NCBI RefSeq assembly: GCF_014653215.1
Contig: NZ_BNAI01000001.1
Span: forward strand, 1,017,012-1,081,011
Source: Pseudolysinimonas yzui
GTDB lineage: Bacteria; Actinomycetota; Actinomycetes; Actinomycetales; Microbacteriaceae
Direction of reading: 5' to 3'
DNA length: 64,000 nucleotides
Positions 36,638 through 46,604 of this stretch are shown here, in pieces (the stretch's first letter is position 1; every line of letters starts with the position of its first letter). A program made the position numbers and the translations under genes. The notes beneath the pieces are model-generated. The model was given only the letters and a program-made list of their open reading frames with translations. It was not told the DNA's origin and did not search any database.

Positions 36638-38161
36638 TCAGCTCCCGAGTGCCGAGCGGATCATCCGTGCGATGCGGTCGGTCGCCAGCAGCTTGATGCG
36701 CGTGCCGTCTTCCTCGTATTCGGTCTCGAGCACCCGCGCCTTCTGATGAGCGAGCGCCACGACGTCGCCGCGGTCGTACGGCACCAGCAGGTCGAGTTCG
36801 ACATCCCACTGCGGGAGCCGCTCGGCGATGCGCTCACGCAGCTCGTCGATCCCCTCCCCCGTGCGGGCGCTCACGAAGATCGCGTCGGGTTCGAGCCCGC
36901 GCAAGACCAACCGGCGGTCATCATCCACGAGGTCGGCCTTGTTGAACACCACGATCTCGGGCAGGTCGCGTGCGCCCACCTCGCCGATCACGTCGCGCAC
37001 CGTGGCGAGCTGAGCCCCGGGGTCGGGATGCGCGCCGTCGACGACGTGTACGATGACGTCGGACGAACCGACCTCCTCGAGCGTCGAACGGAACGCCTCC
37101 ACCAGTTGGGTCGGCAGGCTGCGCACGAACCCGACAGTGTCGGCGAGCGTGAACTCCCGTCCGTCGGGGGTCGACGAGCGGCGCACCGTCGGGTCGAGGG
37201 TCGCGAACAGCTGGTTCTGCACGAGCACGCCGGCCTGTGTCAGGCGGTTGAGCAGACTCGACTTGCCGGCGTTCGTGTACCCGGCGATCGCGACGCTCGG
37301 CACCTCGAAGCGGTCGCGGTTGGCCCGCTTCGCCTCGCGAGCCGGCGCGAACCCCTTGATCTGCCTGCGCAGCTTCGCCATGCGGTCATGGATGCGGCGG
37401 CGGTCGAGCTCGATCTTCGTCTCACCCGGACCACGGCTGCCCATGCCCGCGCCGCCGGAGCCCACCTGGCCACCGGCCTGACGGGACATCGACTCGCCCC
37501 AGCCGCGCAGTCGCGGCAGCAGGTACTCGAGCTGCGCCAACTCGACCTGCGCCTTGCCCTCGCGGCTCTTGGCGTGCTGGCTGAAGATGTCGAGGATGAC
37601 CGCGGTGCGGTCGATCACCTTGACCTTCACCTGGTCCTCCAGCGCACGCCGCTGGCTCGGGGCCAGCTCGGTGTCGGCGATCACGGTGTCGGCCCCGAGC
37701 GCAGTCACGATGTCGGCGAGCTCCTGCACCTTTCCGCGGCCGAAGTAGGTCGACGGGTCGGGATGCGGGCGGCGCTGCAGCAACCCGTCGAGCACGACGG
37801 CGCCCGCGGTCTCGGCGAGGGCGGCGAGTTCGCGCAGCGAGTTCTCGGCCTCGTCGGCATCCCGGTTGTATACGCCGATGAGCACGACGTTTTCGAGACG
37901 CAGCTGCCGGTATTCGACCTCGGTGACGTCGTCGAGTTCGGTGCTCAGCCCCGGCACGCGCCGCAGGGCGGCACGTTCTTCGCGGTCGAGCTGCTCGCCG
38001 TCGAGGTCGGCGGTGCTGGTCTCGTCGTCGTGGAGGGCCTCGGCCCGGCGGTCGCCGAACCGGCTCACCGTCGCCGCACGGGCTTCCTCAGCCGCGAGAA
38101 TCCGCCCGATGGCGCGGTCCGGCTCCGTCGCCCGGGAATCAGTGGTCTGGGATTCGGTCAT
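36638..38161 (-). CDS. hflX: GTPase HflX
   Basis: A 507-residue ribosome-associated GTPase that can split stalled 70S ribosomes. The N-terminal HflX domain and coiled coil include STYFGRGKVQEL and the glycine-rich GGQVGSGGAGMGSRGPGE linker. The GTPase domain has Walker A GYTNAGKSS, DTVGF, and NKAD. It is the end of the miaB-miaA-dapF-hflX region in conserved actinobacterial order; a methyltransferase gene lies between dapF and hflX on the other strand. Confidence 0.95.
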   Translation of the reverse strand: MTESQTTDSRATEPDRAIGRILAAEEARAATVSRFGDRRAEALHDDETSTADLDGEQLDREERAALRRVPGLSTELDDVTEVEYRQLRLENVVLIGVYNRDADEAENSLRELAALAETAGAVVLDGLLQRRPHPDPSTYFGRGKVQELADIVTALGADTVIADTELAPSQRRALEDQVKVKVIDRTAVILDIFSQHAKSREGKAQVELAQLEYLLPRLRGWGESMSRQAGGQVGSGGAGMGSRGPGETKIELDRRRIHDRMAKLRRQIKGFAPAREAKRANRDRFEVPSVAIAGYTNAGKSSLLNRLTQAGVLVQNQLFATLDPTVRRSSTPDGREFTLADTVGFVRSLPTQLVEAFRSTLEEVGSSDVIVHVVDGAHPDPGAQLATVRDVIGEVGARDLPEIVVFNKADLVDDDRRLVLRGLEPDAIFVSARTGEGIDELRERIAERLPQWDVELDLLVPYDRGDVVALAHQKARVLETEYEEDGTRIKLLATDRIARMIRSALGS

Positions 38162-38201
38162 TGTCGTCTCACCCTAGTTCTCTAGCTCTGGTCGTTTTCG
38201 G

Positions 38202-38207
38202 TAGGTT
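38202..38207 (+). promoter_or_regulatory. -10 element for the methyltransferase gene
   Basis: TAGGTT ends 7 nt before the ATG at 38215 with no ribosome binding site between, indicating a leaderless mRNA. Confidence 0.45.
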
Positions 38208-38214
38208 CATACGC

Positions 38215-38874
38215 ATGCCCGCCCCCGAGCACTACTTCTCGGCGAACCCCGGCGGAGAACTCGTGCCCCGCACCATCCAGGTGCGTCTTGCCGGCCGCGA
38301 TCTCGAGCTGACGACGGCCAACGGCGTGTTCAGCCCGGAACGAGTGGATGTCGGCACCTCGGTGCTGCTGTCCCACGTTCCGGCGCCACCGCCCGGCGGC
38401 AATCTGCTCGATCTCGGCTGCGGCTGGGGGCCGATCGCGATCTCACTCGCGCTCGAATCCCCGCGGGCCACGGTCTGGGCGGTCGACGTCAACGAGCGCT
38501 CACTCGAACTGGTGCGCCGGAACGCCGCGCAGCTCGGGTTGACGAACATCAACGCCGTCACCCCCGACGAGGTTCCGGCTGATGCGATGTTCACCACGAT
38601 CTGGTCGAACCCGCCGATCCGGGTGGGCAAGAACGAACTGCACGCCATGCTGCTGCACTGGCTGCCGCGGCTCGAGCCCGGCTCGGACGGCTGGCTGGTC
38701 GTACAACGCAACCTGGGGTCCGACTCGCTGCAGCGCTGGCTGCAGGCGGAGCTGCCGAGAGAGTTCGCGGTCTTGCGCGCGGCCACCAACAAGGGCTACC
38801 GAGTGCTGCGCTGCCGGCGTCGTTCGGGTCTGACTCAACCGATCGACATCATCGACAAGACCGTGGTCTCTTAG
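38215..38874 (+). CDS. Class I SAM-dependent methyltransferase (RsmC-like)
   Basis: A 219-residue methyltransferase. [16 protein letters not shown] binds [15 protein letters not shown] is motif II, and the catalytic SNPPIR resembles the NPPF motif of RNA guanine-N2 methyltransferases such as RsmC. It corresponds only to the catalytic half of those enzymes. rRNA is the likely substrate but this is not proven. It overlaps the convergent dapF stop by 4 nt. Confidence 0.85.
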   Translation: MPAPEHYFSANPGGELVPRTIQVRLAGRDLELTTANGVFSPERVDVGTSVLLSHVPAPPPGGNLLDLGCGWGPIAISLALESPRATVWAVDVNERSLELVRRNAAQLGLTNINAVTPDEVPADAMFTTIWSNPPIRVGKNELHAMLLHWLPRLEPGSDGWLVVQRNLGSDSLQRWLQAELPREFAVLRAATNKGYRVLRCRRRSGLTQPIDIIDKTVVS

Positions 38875-39764
38875 AGCAGCTTCATAGTTCCCGAGAATAC
38901 CAGCTCGGCCGGTCCGCTCAGCAGCACGTGGGCGCCGTCCGCCGTCGGCGTAACCCGCACGCCTACGGTGCCGCCGGGAACGTCGACGCTCCAGGCATCC
39001 GGGGCGCCCTCCCCCGCCCAGTGCCGGGTCGCCAGCGCGGCCGCAGCGGCACCGGTGCCGCAGGAGAGCGTCTCGCCCGAGCCGCGCTCGTGCACCCGCA
39101 TCCGGATGCGGCCGACGCCGTTCTCGACGAGCGGATCGGCCGGCACGACGAACTCGACGTTCACGCCGTCGGGCGGCAGCGGCGTCACGACCGGGGCATC
39201 GCCGAGGTCGAGGGCATCCAGCTCGCTGTCGTCGGCGAGGGCGACGACGACGTGCGGATTGCCGACCCCGACCGCGAGACCCGGGCGGTCGACGTGCAGC
39301 CCGTCCGCCGCCACCATGGCGTCGCCGGCGACGACGAACGGGCCGAGGTCGACTTCGAAGCCGGCGGCCGTGCGGGTGAGCTGTCGCACCCCGCCGCGTG
39401 TGCCGATGGCGACCGTCTCGCCGACGGCGAGATCGAGCAGACCCTGCGCGATCAGGTACGACCCGTAGACGCGGATGCCGTTGCCGCACATCTCCGCGGG
39501 GCTGCCGTCGGCGTTGTGGTAGTCCATGAACCATTCGGCGGCGGGGTCCTCGGCCAGGGCCGCGGCGCCTTCGGGCAGGTTCGCCGAGCGGACCGCGCGG
39601 ATGACGCCATCCGCACCGACGCCGAAGTGCCGGTCGGCAAGGGCGGCGAGGTCGTCGGCATCCAGGTCGACCCGCCCGTCGGGGTCGGCGAACAACACGA
39701 AGTCGTTGCCCGTGCCGTGCCCCTTGGTGAAGGCGATCCGGCGTTCGTCGATCTGGGTAGCCAC
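38871..39764 (-). CDS. dapF: Diaminopimelate epimerase
   Basis: A 297-residue cofactor-free epimerase that makes meso-DAP for lysine and cell wall. The two catalytic cysteines are Cys93 (MCGNGIR) and Cys235 (SCGTGAAA). GTG at 39764 is used ([12 protein letters not shown]); no strong ribosome site is seen, and miaA ends 26 nt upstream, so coupling is possible. Confidence 0.95.
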   Translation of the reverse strand: MATQIDERRIAFTKGHGTGNDFVLFADPDGRVDLDADDLAALADRHFGVGADGVIRAVRSANLPEGAAALAEDPAAEWFMDYHNADGSPAEMCGNGIRVYGSYLIAQGLLDLAVGETVAIGTRGGVRQLTRTAAGFEVDLGPFVVAGDAMVAADGLHVDRPGLAVGVGNPHVVVALADDSELDALDLGDAPVVTPLPPDGVNVEFVVPADPLVENGVGRIRMRVHERGSGETLSCGTGAAAAALATRHWAGEGAPDAWSVDVPGGTVGVRVTPTADGAHVLLSGPAELVFSGTMKLL

Positions 39765-39790
39765 CAGGCGATGGTATCTGCGGTCGGCGG

Positions 39791-40696
39791 TCACGCGCCG
39801 ACGACGGCCATCGCCGCATCGACGCGAGCGGGGTCGTCCGCGTCGAGCCACCGGGTCTGCCGGTAGCGCCCGAACCAACTCACCTGGCGGCGGGCGTAGC
39901 GGCGGGTGAGGGCGGCCGCCTGTTCGATCGCCTGCTGCTCGGTCGACTCGCCGCGCAACTGGGCGACGGCCTGCGCGTAGCCGATCGCCCGGCTCGCGGT
40001 CACCCCGAGGCCGGCCGGCATCAGTCGCTCCACCTCGGCGACGAGGCCCTCCCGCCACATCCCGTGCACGCGTTCGTCGAGACGTTCGACGAGTCGCTCG
40101 CGGGGGATCCGCAGCCCGATCGTCACGCTCGGGCGCCAGAGTGCCGTCTCGTCGGGCAGCCCCGCGCCGAACGGGGCCCCGGTGATCTCGATCACCTCGA
40201 GGGCACGCACGAGCCGCCGCCCGTTGGCCGGACCGATCGCCGCCGCGGCCGCCGGGTCGACATTCTGCAACCGGCGATGAAGCAGGCCGGGGCCGCCCGA
40301 CTCGAGATCGGCTTCGAGCCGCGCCCGCACGTGCGGGTCGGTTCCCGGGAACTGGAAGTCGTACAGCACGCTCGACACATAGAGGCCGCTGCCTCCGACG
40401 AGGATGGCCACGGCATCCCGCGCGAGGATCCCGTCGACCACCTCCCGGGCCTCGACCTGATAGCGGGCGACGCTCGCTTCCTCGCGCGGCTCGAGTACAT
40501 CGAGCAGATGGTGCGGGATGCCGCGTCGCTCCGCGAGCGGAACCTTCGCGGTGCCGATGTCCATGCCGCGGTAGAGCTGCATCGCGTCGGCATTGACGAT
40601 CTCCGCGTCACGGCCCGCATCGCGGAGCCGGGATGCGAGGTCGAGCGACAGCGACGACTTGCCGGTGCCGGTGGCGCCGACGACCGCGATGAGCAC
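39791..40696 (-). CDS. miaA: tRNA dimethylallyltransferase
   Basis: A 301-residue prenyltransferase that modifies A37 of tRNAs reading UNN codons. P-loop GATGTGKS (7-14), the [17 protein letters not shown] segment, and [14 protein letters not shown] are typical. GTG start 5 nt after the miaB stop, so the two enzymes of the pathway are co-expressed. Confidence 0.95.
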   Translation of the reverse strand: MLIAVVGATGTGKSSLSLDLASRLRDAGRDAEIVNADAMQLYRGMDIGTAKVPLAERRGIPHHLLDVLEPREEASVARYQVEAREVVDGILARDAVAILVGGSGLYVSSVLYDFQFPGTDPHVRARLEADLESGGPGLLHRRLQNVDPAAAAAIGPANGRRLVRALEVIEITGAPFGAGLPDETALWRPSVTIGLRIPRERLVERLDERVHGMWREGLVAEVERLMPAGLGVTASRAIGYAQAVAQLRGESTEQQAIEQAAALTRRYARRQVSWFGRYRQTRWLDADDPARVDAAMAVVGA

Positions 40697-40701
40697 GCGC
40701 G

Positions 40702-42213
40702 TCAGCTCGCGGTGGAGTGCAGGCCGATCGTGGGGAGGCCGATCGTCGGCAACCCCAGGCTCACCCGTCCGGCGGCGTCGACCGGGGTGGCGGGAACGGC
40801 GCACGACTCGGCTTCGGCACGGTCCCAGGCATCTCCGGCGCGGGTGCGCCGCACGGGAAGCTCGGCGCCCGCAGGTGCGGCGATCAGGAAGTGCGGGGCG
40901 GCGCGGATGACCTCGACCGTGACGACGTCGCCGGGACGCGGGATCTGGCTGCCCTCGGGCACCTCGAAGTGCACGAGCCGGTTGTCTTCCGCGCGGCCCG
41001 ACAGGCGACCCCGCTCCACGTCGCGACGGCCTTCGCTCGTCGCCACCAGCACCTCGACGGTGCGGCCGACCAGCTTCTGGTTCTCTTCGGCGGAGATGCG
41101 CTCCTGCAGCTCGATGAGACGCTCGTAGCGCTCCTGCACGACCTCCTTCGGCACCTGGTCGGGCAGCGTCGCCGCGGGGGTACCGGGGCGGATCGAGTAC
41201 TGGAAGGTGTAGGCCGAGGCGAAGCGGGCCTGCTCCACGACGCGCAGCGTCTCGGCGAAGTCCTCCTCGGTCTCCCCCGGGAAGCCGACGATGATGTCGG
41301 TCGAGATCGCCGCGTGCGGCATCTTCGCGCGGACGCGGTCGAGGATGCCGAGGAACTTCTCGGAGCGGTACGAGCGACGCATGGCCTTGAGGATGCGGTC
41401 GGATCCCGACTGCAGCGGCATGTGCAGCTGCGGCATGACGTTCGAGGTCTCGGCCATCGCGTCGATGACGTCGTCGGTGAAGGCGGCGGGGTGCGGGCTG
41501 GTGAACCGCACCCGTTCGAGCCCCTCGATCTCGCCGGCTGCACGCAGCAGCTTGCCGAACGCGAGGCGGTCGCCGAACTCGACGCCGTAGGAGTTCACGT
41601 TCTGCCCGAGCAGCGTCACCTCGATGGCGCCGTCGGCGACGAGCATCCCGATCTCGGAGAGGATGTCGCCGGGGCGGCGGTCCTTCTCCTTTCCACGAAG
41701 CGACGGCACGATGCAGAAGGTGCACGTGTTGTTGCAGCCGACCGAGATCGACACCCACCCGCTGTGGGTGGAGTCGCGACGGGTCGGCAGAGTCGACGGG
41801 AAGATCTCGAGCGACTCGAGGATCTCGATCTGGGCTTCGTCGTTGTGGCGCGCGCGCTCGAGAAGACTCGGCAGGGACCCCATGTTGTGGGTACCGAAGA
41901 CGACGTCGACCCACGGAGCCTTGTCGAGGATGACCGACTTGTCCTTCTGGGCGAGGCACCCGCCGACGGCGATCTGCATCCCCTCGTGTTCCCGCTTCGT
42001 GCTCGCGAGGTGGCCGAGAGTTCCGTAGAGCTTGTTGTCGGCGTTCTCACGCACGGCGCAGGTGTTGATGACGACGACATCCGCGACCCCGCCGTCGGCC
42101 CGCACGTAGCCGGCGGCCTCGAGGCTGCCGGAGAGCCGCTCGGAGTCGTGCACGTTCATCTGGCAGCCGAAGGTGCGCACCTCGTAGGTGCGCGGCTGCG
42201 CGAGCACGGTCAT
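40702..42213 (-). CDS. miaB: tRNA methylthiotransferase MiaB
   Basis: A 503-residue radical-SAM enzyme that adds methylthio to i6A37. The N-terminal UPF0004 domain has three cluster cysteines (GCQMN, NTCAVR, GGCLAQ), the radical-SAM cluster motif is CNNTCTFC, and a TRAM domain sits near 375-445. The C-terminus carries a repeated [12 protein letters not shown] stretch, longer than in most homologues. First gene of miaB-miaA-dapF. Confidence 0.95.
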   Translation of the reverse strand: MTVLAQPRTYEVRTFGCQMNVHDSERLSGSLEAAGYVRADGGVADVVVINTCAVRENADNKLYGTLGHLASTKREHEGMQIAVGGCLAQKDKSVILDKAPWVDVVFGTHNMGSLPSLLERARHNDEAQIEILESLEIFPSTLPTRRDSTHSGWVSISVGCNNTCTFCIVPSLRGKEKDRRPGDILSEIGMLVADGAIEVTLLGQNVNSYGVEFGDRLAFGKLLRAAGEIEGLERVRFTSPHPAAFTDDVIDAMAETSNVMPQLHMPLQSGSDRILKAMRRSYRSEKFLGILDRVRAKMPHAAISTDIIVGFPGETEEDFAETLRVVEQARFASAYTFQYSIRPGTPAATLPDQVPKEVVQERYERLIELQERISAEENQKLVGRTVEVLVATSEGRRDVERGRLSGRAEDNRLVHFEVPEGSQIPRPGDVVTVEVIRAAPHFLIAAPAGAELPVRRTRAGDAWDRAEAESCAVPATPVDAAGRVSLGLPTIGLPTIGLHSTAS

Positions 42214-42250
42214 GCTCGGAATCCTACGCGCGCCTCGCTGGCAGCAACGA

Positions 42251-42282
42251 CGAAGGGGCCGACGTCGCCGCCGGCCCCTTCG
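42251..42282 (-). terminator. Terminator after the 42293-42697 lipoprotein gene
   Basis: CGAAGGGGCCG (42251-42261) and CGGCCCCTTCG (42272-42282) form an 11-bp perfect stem with a 10-nt loop, 10 nt after the lipoprotein stop and before miaB on the same strand. Confidence 0.7.
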
Positions 42283-42292
42283 CGAGATCTCA

Positions 42293-42697
42293 CTAGTCCT
42301 GGGTGATGGTGAGGGTGAAGGTTCCGCCCGTGTACGTGCCGTCGAGGTCGATGGAGTCCTCGGCCACCGGCCCGGTCATGTCGACGGCGCCGTCCGTGAA
42401 CGCGACGTGGATCGCGAGGGTGTCGCCGCTCACGGTCCAGGTGTCGCTCGCGTCGTCGTAGGAGTCACCGTTGTAGGTGAGGCCGACCGTGCCATCGCCC
42501 TGGAACTCGAGGCCCCAGGAGTCACCGTCGGAGTCGACGCCGCTCCACGAGGTGCCGGAGAGGTCGATCGTGTCGGTGTCGCCACCGGTGTCACCGCCGG
42601 TGTTGCCACCGGGGGTCGGAATCCCGAAGCACGCGGTGAGCGAGGCAAGCAGGAGCAGGGTTGCGGACGCGGTTGCAAGGGTGCGACGAATAGTCAT
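42293..42697 (-). CDS. Small secreted lipoprotein
   Basis: A 134-residue protein with a signal peptide ending in LTAC (lipidated Cys 23), a GGDTGGDT linker, and a beta-rich domain with many Asp, Ser and Thr ([19 protein letters not shown]). No family is recognised; the shape recalls small lipocalin-like or META-type lipoproteins. ATG at 42697 with GGTGA 5 nt upstream; a GTG 9 nt earlier is possible. It interrupts the usual recX-miaB adjacency. Confidence 0.7.
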   Translation of the reverse strand: MTIRRTLATASATLLLLASLTACFGIPTPGGNTGGDTGGDTDTIDLSGTSWSGVDSDGDSWGLEFQGDGTVGLTYNGDSYDDASDTWTVSGDTLAIHVAFTDGAVDMTGPVAEDSIDLDGTYTGGTFTLTITQD

Positions 42698-42724
42698 GAC
42701 CGTCACCTTAGCGCTGGCTGTGGA

Positions 42725-43348
42725 TCAGCGGAATGCGACACCACGGCGCGCACTCGACGGGAGCGCCTGATCGACGGCGGCCCGAATCGTGCTGCTGCCA
42801 TAGCCGCGGCGTGCGAGGTAGGCGCTCAGCCGACGCACCGCCGTCTCGCGGTCGAGGTGGTGCAACTGGCCCGCGCGCTTGACGGCGATCTCCCGGGCCC
42901 TCGACAGCTCGTCACCGGTGTCGATGAGGTCGAGCGCGTACTCGATGGCGGCAGGGGCGAGAAGCCGTCGCGTCAGTTCCGCGGCGATCGCCGACCGACC
43001 GAGCCCCTTGCGCTCTTGCAGCGTGCCGACGAGGTTCTGGGCGAGGGCGATGTCGTCGACATAGCCGTCGCGTTCGAGACGCGAGACCTCGTCGACGATC
43101 TCGTCGTCGCTGAAGTCCCGATCTCGCAGGTGACGCTCGAGCTCGCGACGGGAGAGCCCGCGGCGGGCGAGCGCGCTGATCGACACGTTGCGCGCGGCGC
43201 CGGGGGCTGGTTCGGCGGATGGCGGGAGGGAACGGCTCGACGACGCCGGATCGTGGAGGGGGGCTTCCACGCTCGTGACCTCGACGGGCGTGACGCCCGG
43301 GAGGTAGGTGACGCGAGCGAGCGCGCCGTCGCCGTCGAGCCGTTCCAT
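42725..43348 (-). CDS. recX: Regulatory protein RecX
   Basis: A 207-residue RecX that limits RecA filament growth. Tandem three-helix repeats are visible (LARRGLSRRELERHLRDRDFSDDEI and following). The N-terminal 55 residues are a variable, Pro/Ser-rich extension. It starts 5 nt after recA and will be co-transcribed with it. Confidence 0.92.
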   Translation of the reverse strand: MERLDGDGALARVTYLPGVTPVEVTSVEAPLHDPASSSRSLPPSAEPAPGAARNVSISALARRGLSRRELERHLRDRDFSDDEIVDEVSRLERDGYVDDIALAQNLVGTLQERKGLGRSAIAAELTRRLLAPAAIEYALDLIDTGDELSRAREIAVKRAGQLHHLDRETAVRRLSAYLARRGYGSSTIRAAVDQALPSSARRGVAFR

Positions 43349-43353
43349 GGGGG

Positions 43354-44487
43354 CTACTCCCCTGCCGCGCGCAGTGCGGCGGGCTCTTCGGCCACCGGCG
43401 TCTGCGTCGGCTTCTCGACCACAGGCTTCTCCACCACAGGGACGATGGAGGCCACGTTCGACGCTTCCGCCGCCGCAGCCGCCTTGCCCGCGGCACCGAC
43501 CCCGAGCTTGGCGAGGATCTTGGTTTCGATCTCGTTCGCCATGTCGGGGTTCTCGAGCAGGAAGTTGCGGGCGTTCTCTTTGCCCTGGCCGAGCTGGTCG
43601 CCGTCGTAGGTGTACCAGGCGCCCGACTTGCGCACGATCTCGTGCTCGACGCCGTAGTCGATCAGGCTGCCCTCGCGGGAGATGCCGATGCCGTAGAGGA
43701 TGTCGAACTCGGCCTGCTTGAACGGCGGGGCCATCTTGTTCTTGACGACCTTGACGCGGGTGCGGTTGCCGACGGCATCCGTTCCGTCTTTCAGGGTCTC
43801 GATGCGGCGGATGTCGAGACGCACCGACGCGTAGAACTTGAGCGCCTTGCCGCCCGAGGTGGTCTCGGGGCTGCCGAAGAACACACCGACCTTCTCGCGC
43901 AGCTGGTTGATGAAGATCATCGTGGTCTGCGTCTGGCTGAGCGCGCCGGTGAGCTTGCGGAGCGCCTGCGACATGAGGCGGGCCTGGAGGCCGACGTGCG
44001 CGTCGCCCATCTCGCCCTCGATCTCGGCACGGGGCACGAGTGCCGCGACGGAGTCGATGACGATGAGGTCGATCGAGCCGGACCGCACGAGCATGTCGGC
44101 GATCTCGAGCGCCTGCTCACCGGTGTCGGGCTGCGACACGAGCAGCGAGTCGATGTCGACGCCGAGCTTCTTCGCGTACTCGGGGTCGAGCGCGTGCTCG
44201 GCGTCGATGAACGCCGCGATGCCGCCGCCCTTCTGCGCGTTCGCGATGGCGTGCAGGGTCAGAGTCGTCTTACCCGACGACTCCGGGCCGTAGATCTCGA
44301 CGATGCGGCCGCGCGGGATGCCGCCGATGCCCAGCGCGACGTCGAGGGCGATCGAGCCGGTCGGGATGACGGCGACCGGCGCGCGCTCGTCGCTGCCGAG
44401 TCGCATCACCGAGCCTTTGCCGAACTGTCGGTCGATTTGGGCGAGAGCGGTCTCGAGGGCCTTCTCGCGGTCTGCAGGACTGGGCAT
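43354..44487 (-). CDS. recA: Recombinase RecA
   Basis: A 377-residue strand-exchange protein and SOS co-protease. Walker A is GPESSGKT (67-74); [12 protein letters not shown] is Walker B, and DNA loops L1/L2 include [11 protein letters not shown] and [13 protein letters not shown]. The C-terminus is an Ala/Glu/Val-rich tail. ATG at 44487 with AAGGAG 6 nt upstream; an upstream in-frame GTG-like extension is not used. It has a 200-nt leader with a LexA-controlled promoter. Confidence 0.97.
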   Translation of the reverse strand: MPSPADREKALETALAQIDRQFGKGSVMRLGSDERAPVAVIPTGSIALDVALGIGGIPRGRIVEIYGPESSGKTTLTLHAIANAQKGGGIAAFIDAEHALDPEYAKKLGVDIDSLLVSQPDTGEQALEIADMLVRSGSIDLIVIDSVAALVPRAEIEGEMGDAHVGLQARLMSQALRKLTGALSQTQTTMIFINQLREKVGVFFGSPETTSGGKALKFYASVRLDIRRIETLKDGTDAVGNRTRVKVVKNKMAPPFKQAEFDILYGIGISREGSLIDYGVEHEIVRKSGAWYTYDGDQLGQGKENARNFLLENPDMANEIETKILAKLGVGAAGKAAAAAEASNVASIVPVVEKPVVEKPTQTPVAEEPAALRAAGE

Positions 44488-44697
44488 TGCGGTCTCCTTC
44501 AGTTCGGCGAGACGGTCGCCTCGCATGCTGTGCGCCCATCGGCTGCCGTTCTCTCGCTGACCGGTGAAGCAAGGTCAGCGCCCTCACGGCAGGGCTAGTC
44601 GGTGTCCGACGAGTGCGACGCTACGCCCGGGGTCCGACATCGGCCGGGACCGACGGGCGAAACGCGCACAACTCGTCTTCGAATGACTCTGTGGAGG

Positions 44698-44726
44698 ACA
44701 CTACGCGCATCCGAACGAATGTTCGA
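44698..44726 (-). promoter_or_regulatory. recA: recA promoter with LexA box
   Basis: The LexA box CCGAACGAATGTTCGA (44711-44726) has an exact GAAC-N4-GTTC core. On the minus strand TAGTGT (44698-44703) is a fitting -10, and the box covers the -35 region, so LexA would block polymerase. The implied start gives a leader of about 200 nt before recA, in which no gene is seen. Confidence 0.75.
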
Positions 44727-44758
44727 GAGGTTTCGAACCTCGGCGTGTCGCGGGGCGA

Positions 44759-44983
44759 TCAGCCGCGAGCGGGCTTCGGACGACCGGCGCCGTGCCACCG
44801 CTCGACGGGAACCTCTTGCACGCGGCACATGGCGATCCAGACGTCGCGAGCCGGGATGCCGACGGCGAGCGCCTGCTCGGGCGTGCGGTTGCCCAGCTCG
44901 ACGATCACGGTGTCACGGAGCAACACGCGCCCGAAGGCACCGAACTCGTCGTCGACGGCCCGGGTGAACTCGCTGAGCTTCAG
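44759..44983 (-). CDS. DUF3046 protein with CTG start
   Basis: A 74-residue protein conserved between clgR and recA in Actinobacteria. The frame reads KLSEFTRAVDDEFGAFGRV and ends GAGRPKPARG, matching DUF3046. The only codon giving the family N-terminus is CTG at 44981-44983, which overlaps the clgR stop as CTGA; the usual start codons are absent until well inside the domain. Function is unknown; position suggests a link to the DNA-damage or Clp regulon. Standard gene finders may miss or truncate it. Confidence 0.85.
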   Translation of the reverse strand: MKLSEFTRAVDDEFGAFGRVLLRDTVIVELGNRTPEQALAVGIPARDVWIAMCRVQEVPVERWHGAGRPKPARG

Positions 44984-45312
44984 CGGACGGCGAGGTCGGC
45001 GTCGAACTCGGCGACCAGCTCGTCGGGCAGCGTGTCGGGCACGCGGTCGAACGACGGGCCGGCGTGGAACGAGACGCCCTCGATGACGGCGAGACGGTCG
45101 CCCACCTCGCGCATGATGACCGAGATCGGGGTGTCGAGCGCGTCGGCGACCGAGGCGAGGATCTCGCTCGACGCCTCCTTCTGACCGCGTTCCACCTCGG
45201 AGAGGTAGCCCAGTGCGACCGAAGCGCGCGACGCCACCTGGCGCAACGTCATCGCCTTCTGGAGGCGGAAGTCACGGAGGACGTCACCGATTTCCTGACG
45301 GACCAGAACCAT
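44980..45312 (-). CDS. clgR: XRE-family regulator ClgR
   Basis: A 110-residue activator of Clp protease and stress genes in Actinobacteria. The helix-turn-helix spans about 10-65 (LRQVASRASVALGYLSEVER), followed by PISVIMREVGDRLAV. ATG at 45312 with AAGGAGG 5 nt upstream. ClgR proteins carry a C-terminal Clp degron; here the end is DADLAVR, not a clear match to the usual Ala-Ala tail. The upstream leader has an 8-bp hairpin (45356-45381). Confidence 0.9.
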   Translation of the reverse strand: MVLVRQEIGDVLRDFRLQKAMTLRQVASRASVALGYLSEVERGQKEASSEILASVADALDTPISVIMREVGDRLAVIEGVSFHAGPSFDRVPDTLPDELVAEFDADLAVR

Positions 45313-45457
45313 GGTGTCCTCCTTCACAAGGTCTTGGGAACCCTGGCGGGCTCCGGGTGGGGTGGTAAGGCTACCCCACCGATATACCTGAACTCTAATT
45401 CGCGTCGCCTAGGGAAACCCTGTGACGACACGATCTGTAACGAGATCGAAACGGCAT

Positions 45458-45925
45458 CTATTCCGGGAGTGACATCGACGCCAGCTCGATCGCTGCATCA
45501 ACGGTCTCACGTCGGATGCTCGCCCGGTCACCTCCCAGTTCGAGGCGCACCGAGCGGATGCCGGCCGCCGTCGCGACGGCGATCCACACCTCCCCCGGCG
45601 CATGACCGTCCTGCGGGTCGGGGCCGGCGGCTCCGGTCGTCGCGAGTCCGATGTCGGCGCGCAGCCGCTCGCGCACACCGGACGCCATCTGTTCGGCGAC
45701 CGCCGCCTGGATGGGGCCTCCCGCGGCGAGGAGGGCGGCATCCACCCCCAGCAGGTCGTGCTTCAGCTCGGTCGCGTACGCCACGATGCCGCCCCGTACG
45801 ACGGCTGAGGCACCCGGGATGGAGACGAGTTCGGCGACGACCAGACCGCCGGTGAGCGACTCGGCGACGGCGATCGTCAGGCCACGCTCCGTCAGGGTGC
45901 GGATGAGGTCGGCGGGTCTCGACAC
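45458..45925 (-). CDS. Nicotinamide-nucleotide amidohydrolase (CinA C-terminal family)
   Basis: A 155-residue stand-alone CinA C-terminal (PncC) domain that deamidates NMN in pyridine-nucleotide recycling. AVAESLTGGLV and GLATTGAAGPDP are the substrate-site signatures. It lacks the N-terminal MoaB-like half of full-length CinA, as is usual in Actinobacteria. GTG start 14 nt after pgsA. Confidence 0.88.
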   Translation of the reverse strand: MSRPADLIRTLTERGLTIAVAESLTGGLVVAELVSIPGASAVVRGGIVAYATELKHDLLGVDAALLAAGGPIQAAVAEQMASGVRERLRADIGLATTGAAGPDPQDGHAPGEVWIAVATAAGIRSVRLELGGDRASIRRETVDAAIELASMSLPE

Positions 45926-45939
45926 GGGCGCTGCGCGCC

Positions 45940-46602
45940 CTACTCGACCGACGAGGTGGGCGGGGTGGATGGCCTGGACGGGCGGCCCTTGTAGGCCTGC
46001 CAGAGGTACTCGACGCCGCTCACCAGGGTGATGATCACCGCGAGGGTCATCAGCACGGCGTTGACGACGTGCATTCCGTCGCCGAAGAAGGTCCACAGCG
46101 GGATGATGGCGGCCGAGATCGCGATGATCTGCACCCAGGTCTTGATCTTGCCGAGCAGGGATGCGGCGATGACGTGGTCGCGGAGCGCGACGAACCGCAG
46201 CACCGTGATGCCGACCTCGCGGAAGAGGATGACGCCGGTCACCCACCACGGCAGCTCGCCGAGGATGCTGAGCGCGACGAGCGCCCCGCCGGTGAGGAGT
46301 TTGTCGGCGATCGGGTCGAGCAGCTTGCCGGCGTCGGTGACCAGGTTGCGGCGGCGGGCCAGGAACCCGTCGACGCCGTCCGTCGCGGACGCGAAGATGA
46401 ACAGCCCGCCGGCGATGTAGCGGAGGTAGCCGTCAGCCCCCGCGTCGAGCAGCAGCAGCACGATGAAGACGGGGGCGAGCAGCATCCGGAACACCGTGAT
46501 GATGTTGGCGAGATTGCCCGCACTGGCGGTTCCTTCACCGCCACGCACGACGCGACCGCGCATCGGGTTGACCCTCGGCGTGGGAGGTCCGTCGAGAGCC
46601 AT
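45940..46602 (-). CDS. pgsA: CDP-diacylglycerol-glycerol-3-phosphate phosphatidyltransferase
   Basis: A 220-residue membrane enzyme that starts phosphatidylglycerol and cardiolipin synthesis. The CDP-alcohol phosphotransferase motif with its Asp and Gly residues is intact (ATDGVDGFLARRRN, TDAGKLLDPIAD). About six membrane segments; the N-terminal 25 residues are soluble. ATG at 46602, 2 nt after the ftsK stop, with AGGGAG upstream. Confidence 0.92.
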   Translation of the reverse strand: MALDGPPTPRVNPMRGRVVRGGEGTASAGNLANIITVFRMLLAPVFIVLLLLDAGADGYLRYIAGGLFIFASATDGVDGFLARRRNLVTDAGKLLDPIADKLLTGGALVALSILGELPWWVTGVILFREVGITVLRFVALRDHVIAASLLGKIKTWVQIIAISAAIIPLWTFFGDGMHVVNAVLMTLAVIITLVSGVEYLWQAYKGRPSRPSTPPTSSVE

Positions 46603-46604
46603 CG

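Noticed and set aside
45356-45381. A ClgR autoregulatory box upstream of clgR
   Set aside because: Only an 8-bp hairpin and an incomplete CGC/GCG pattern are visible; no match to the known ClgR site was clear.
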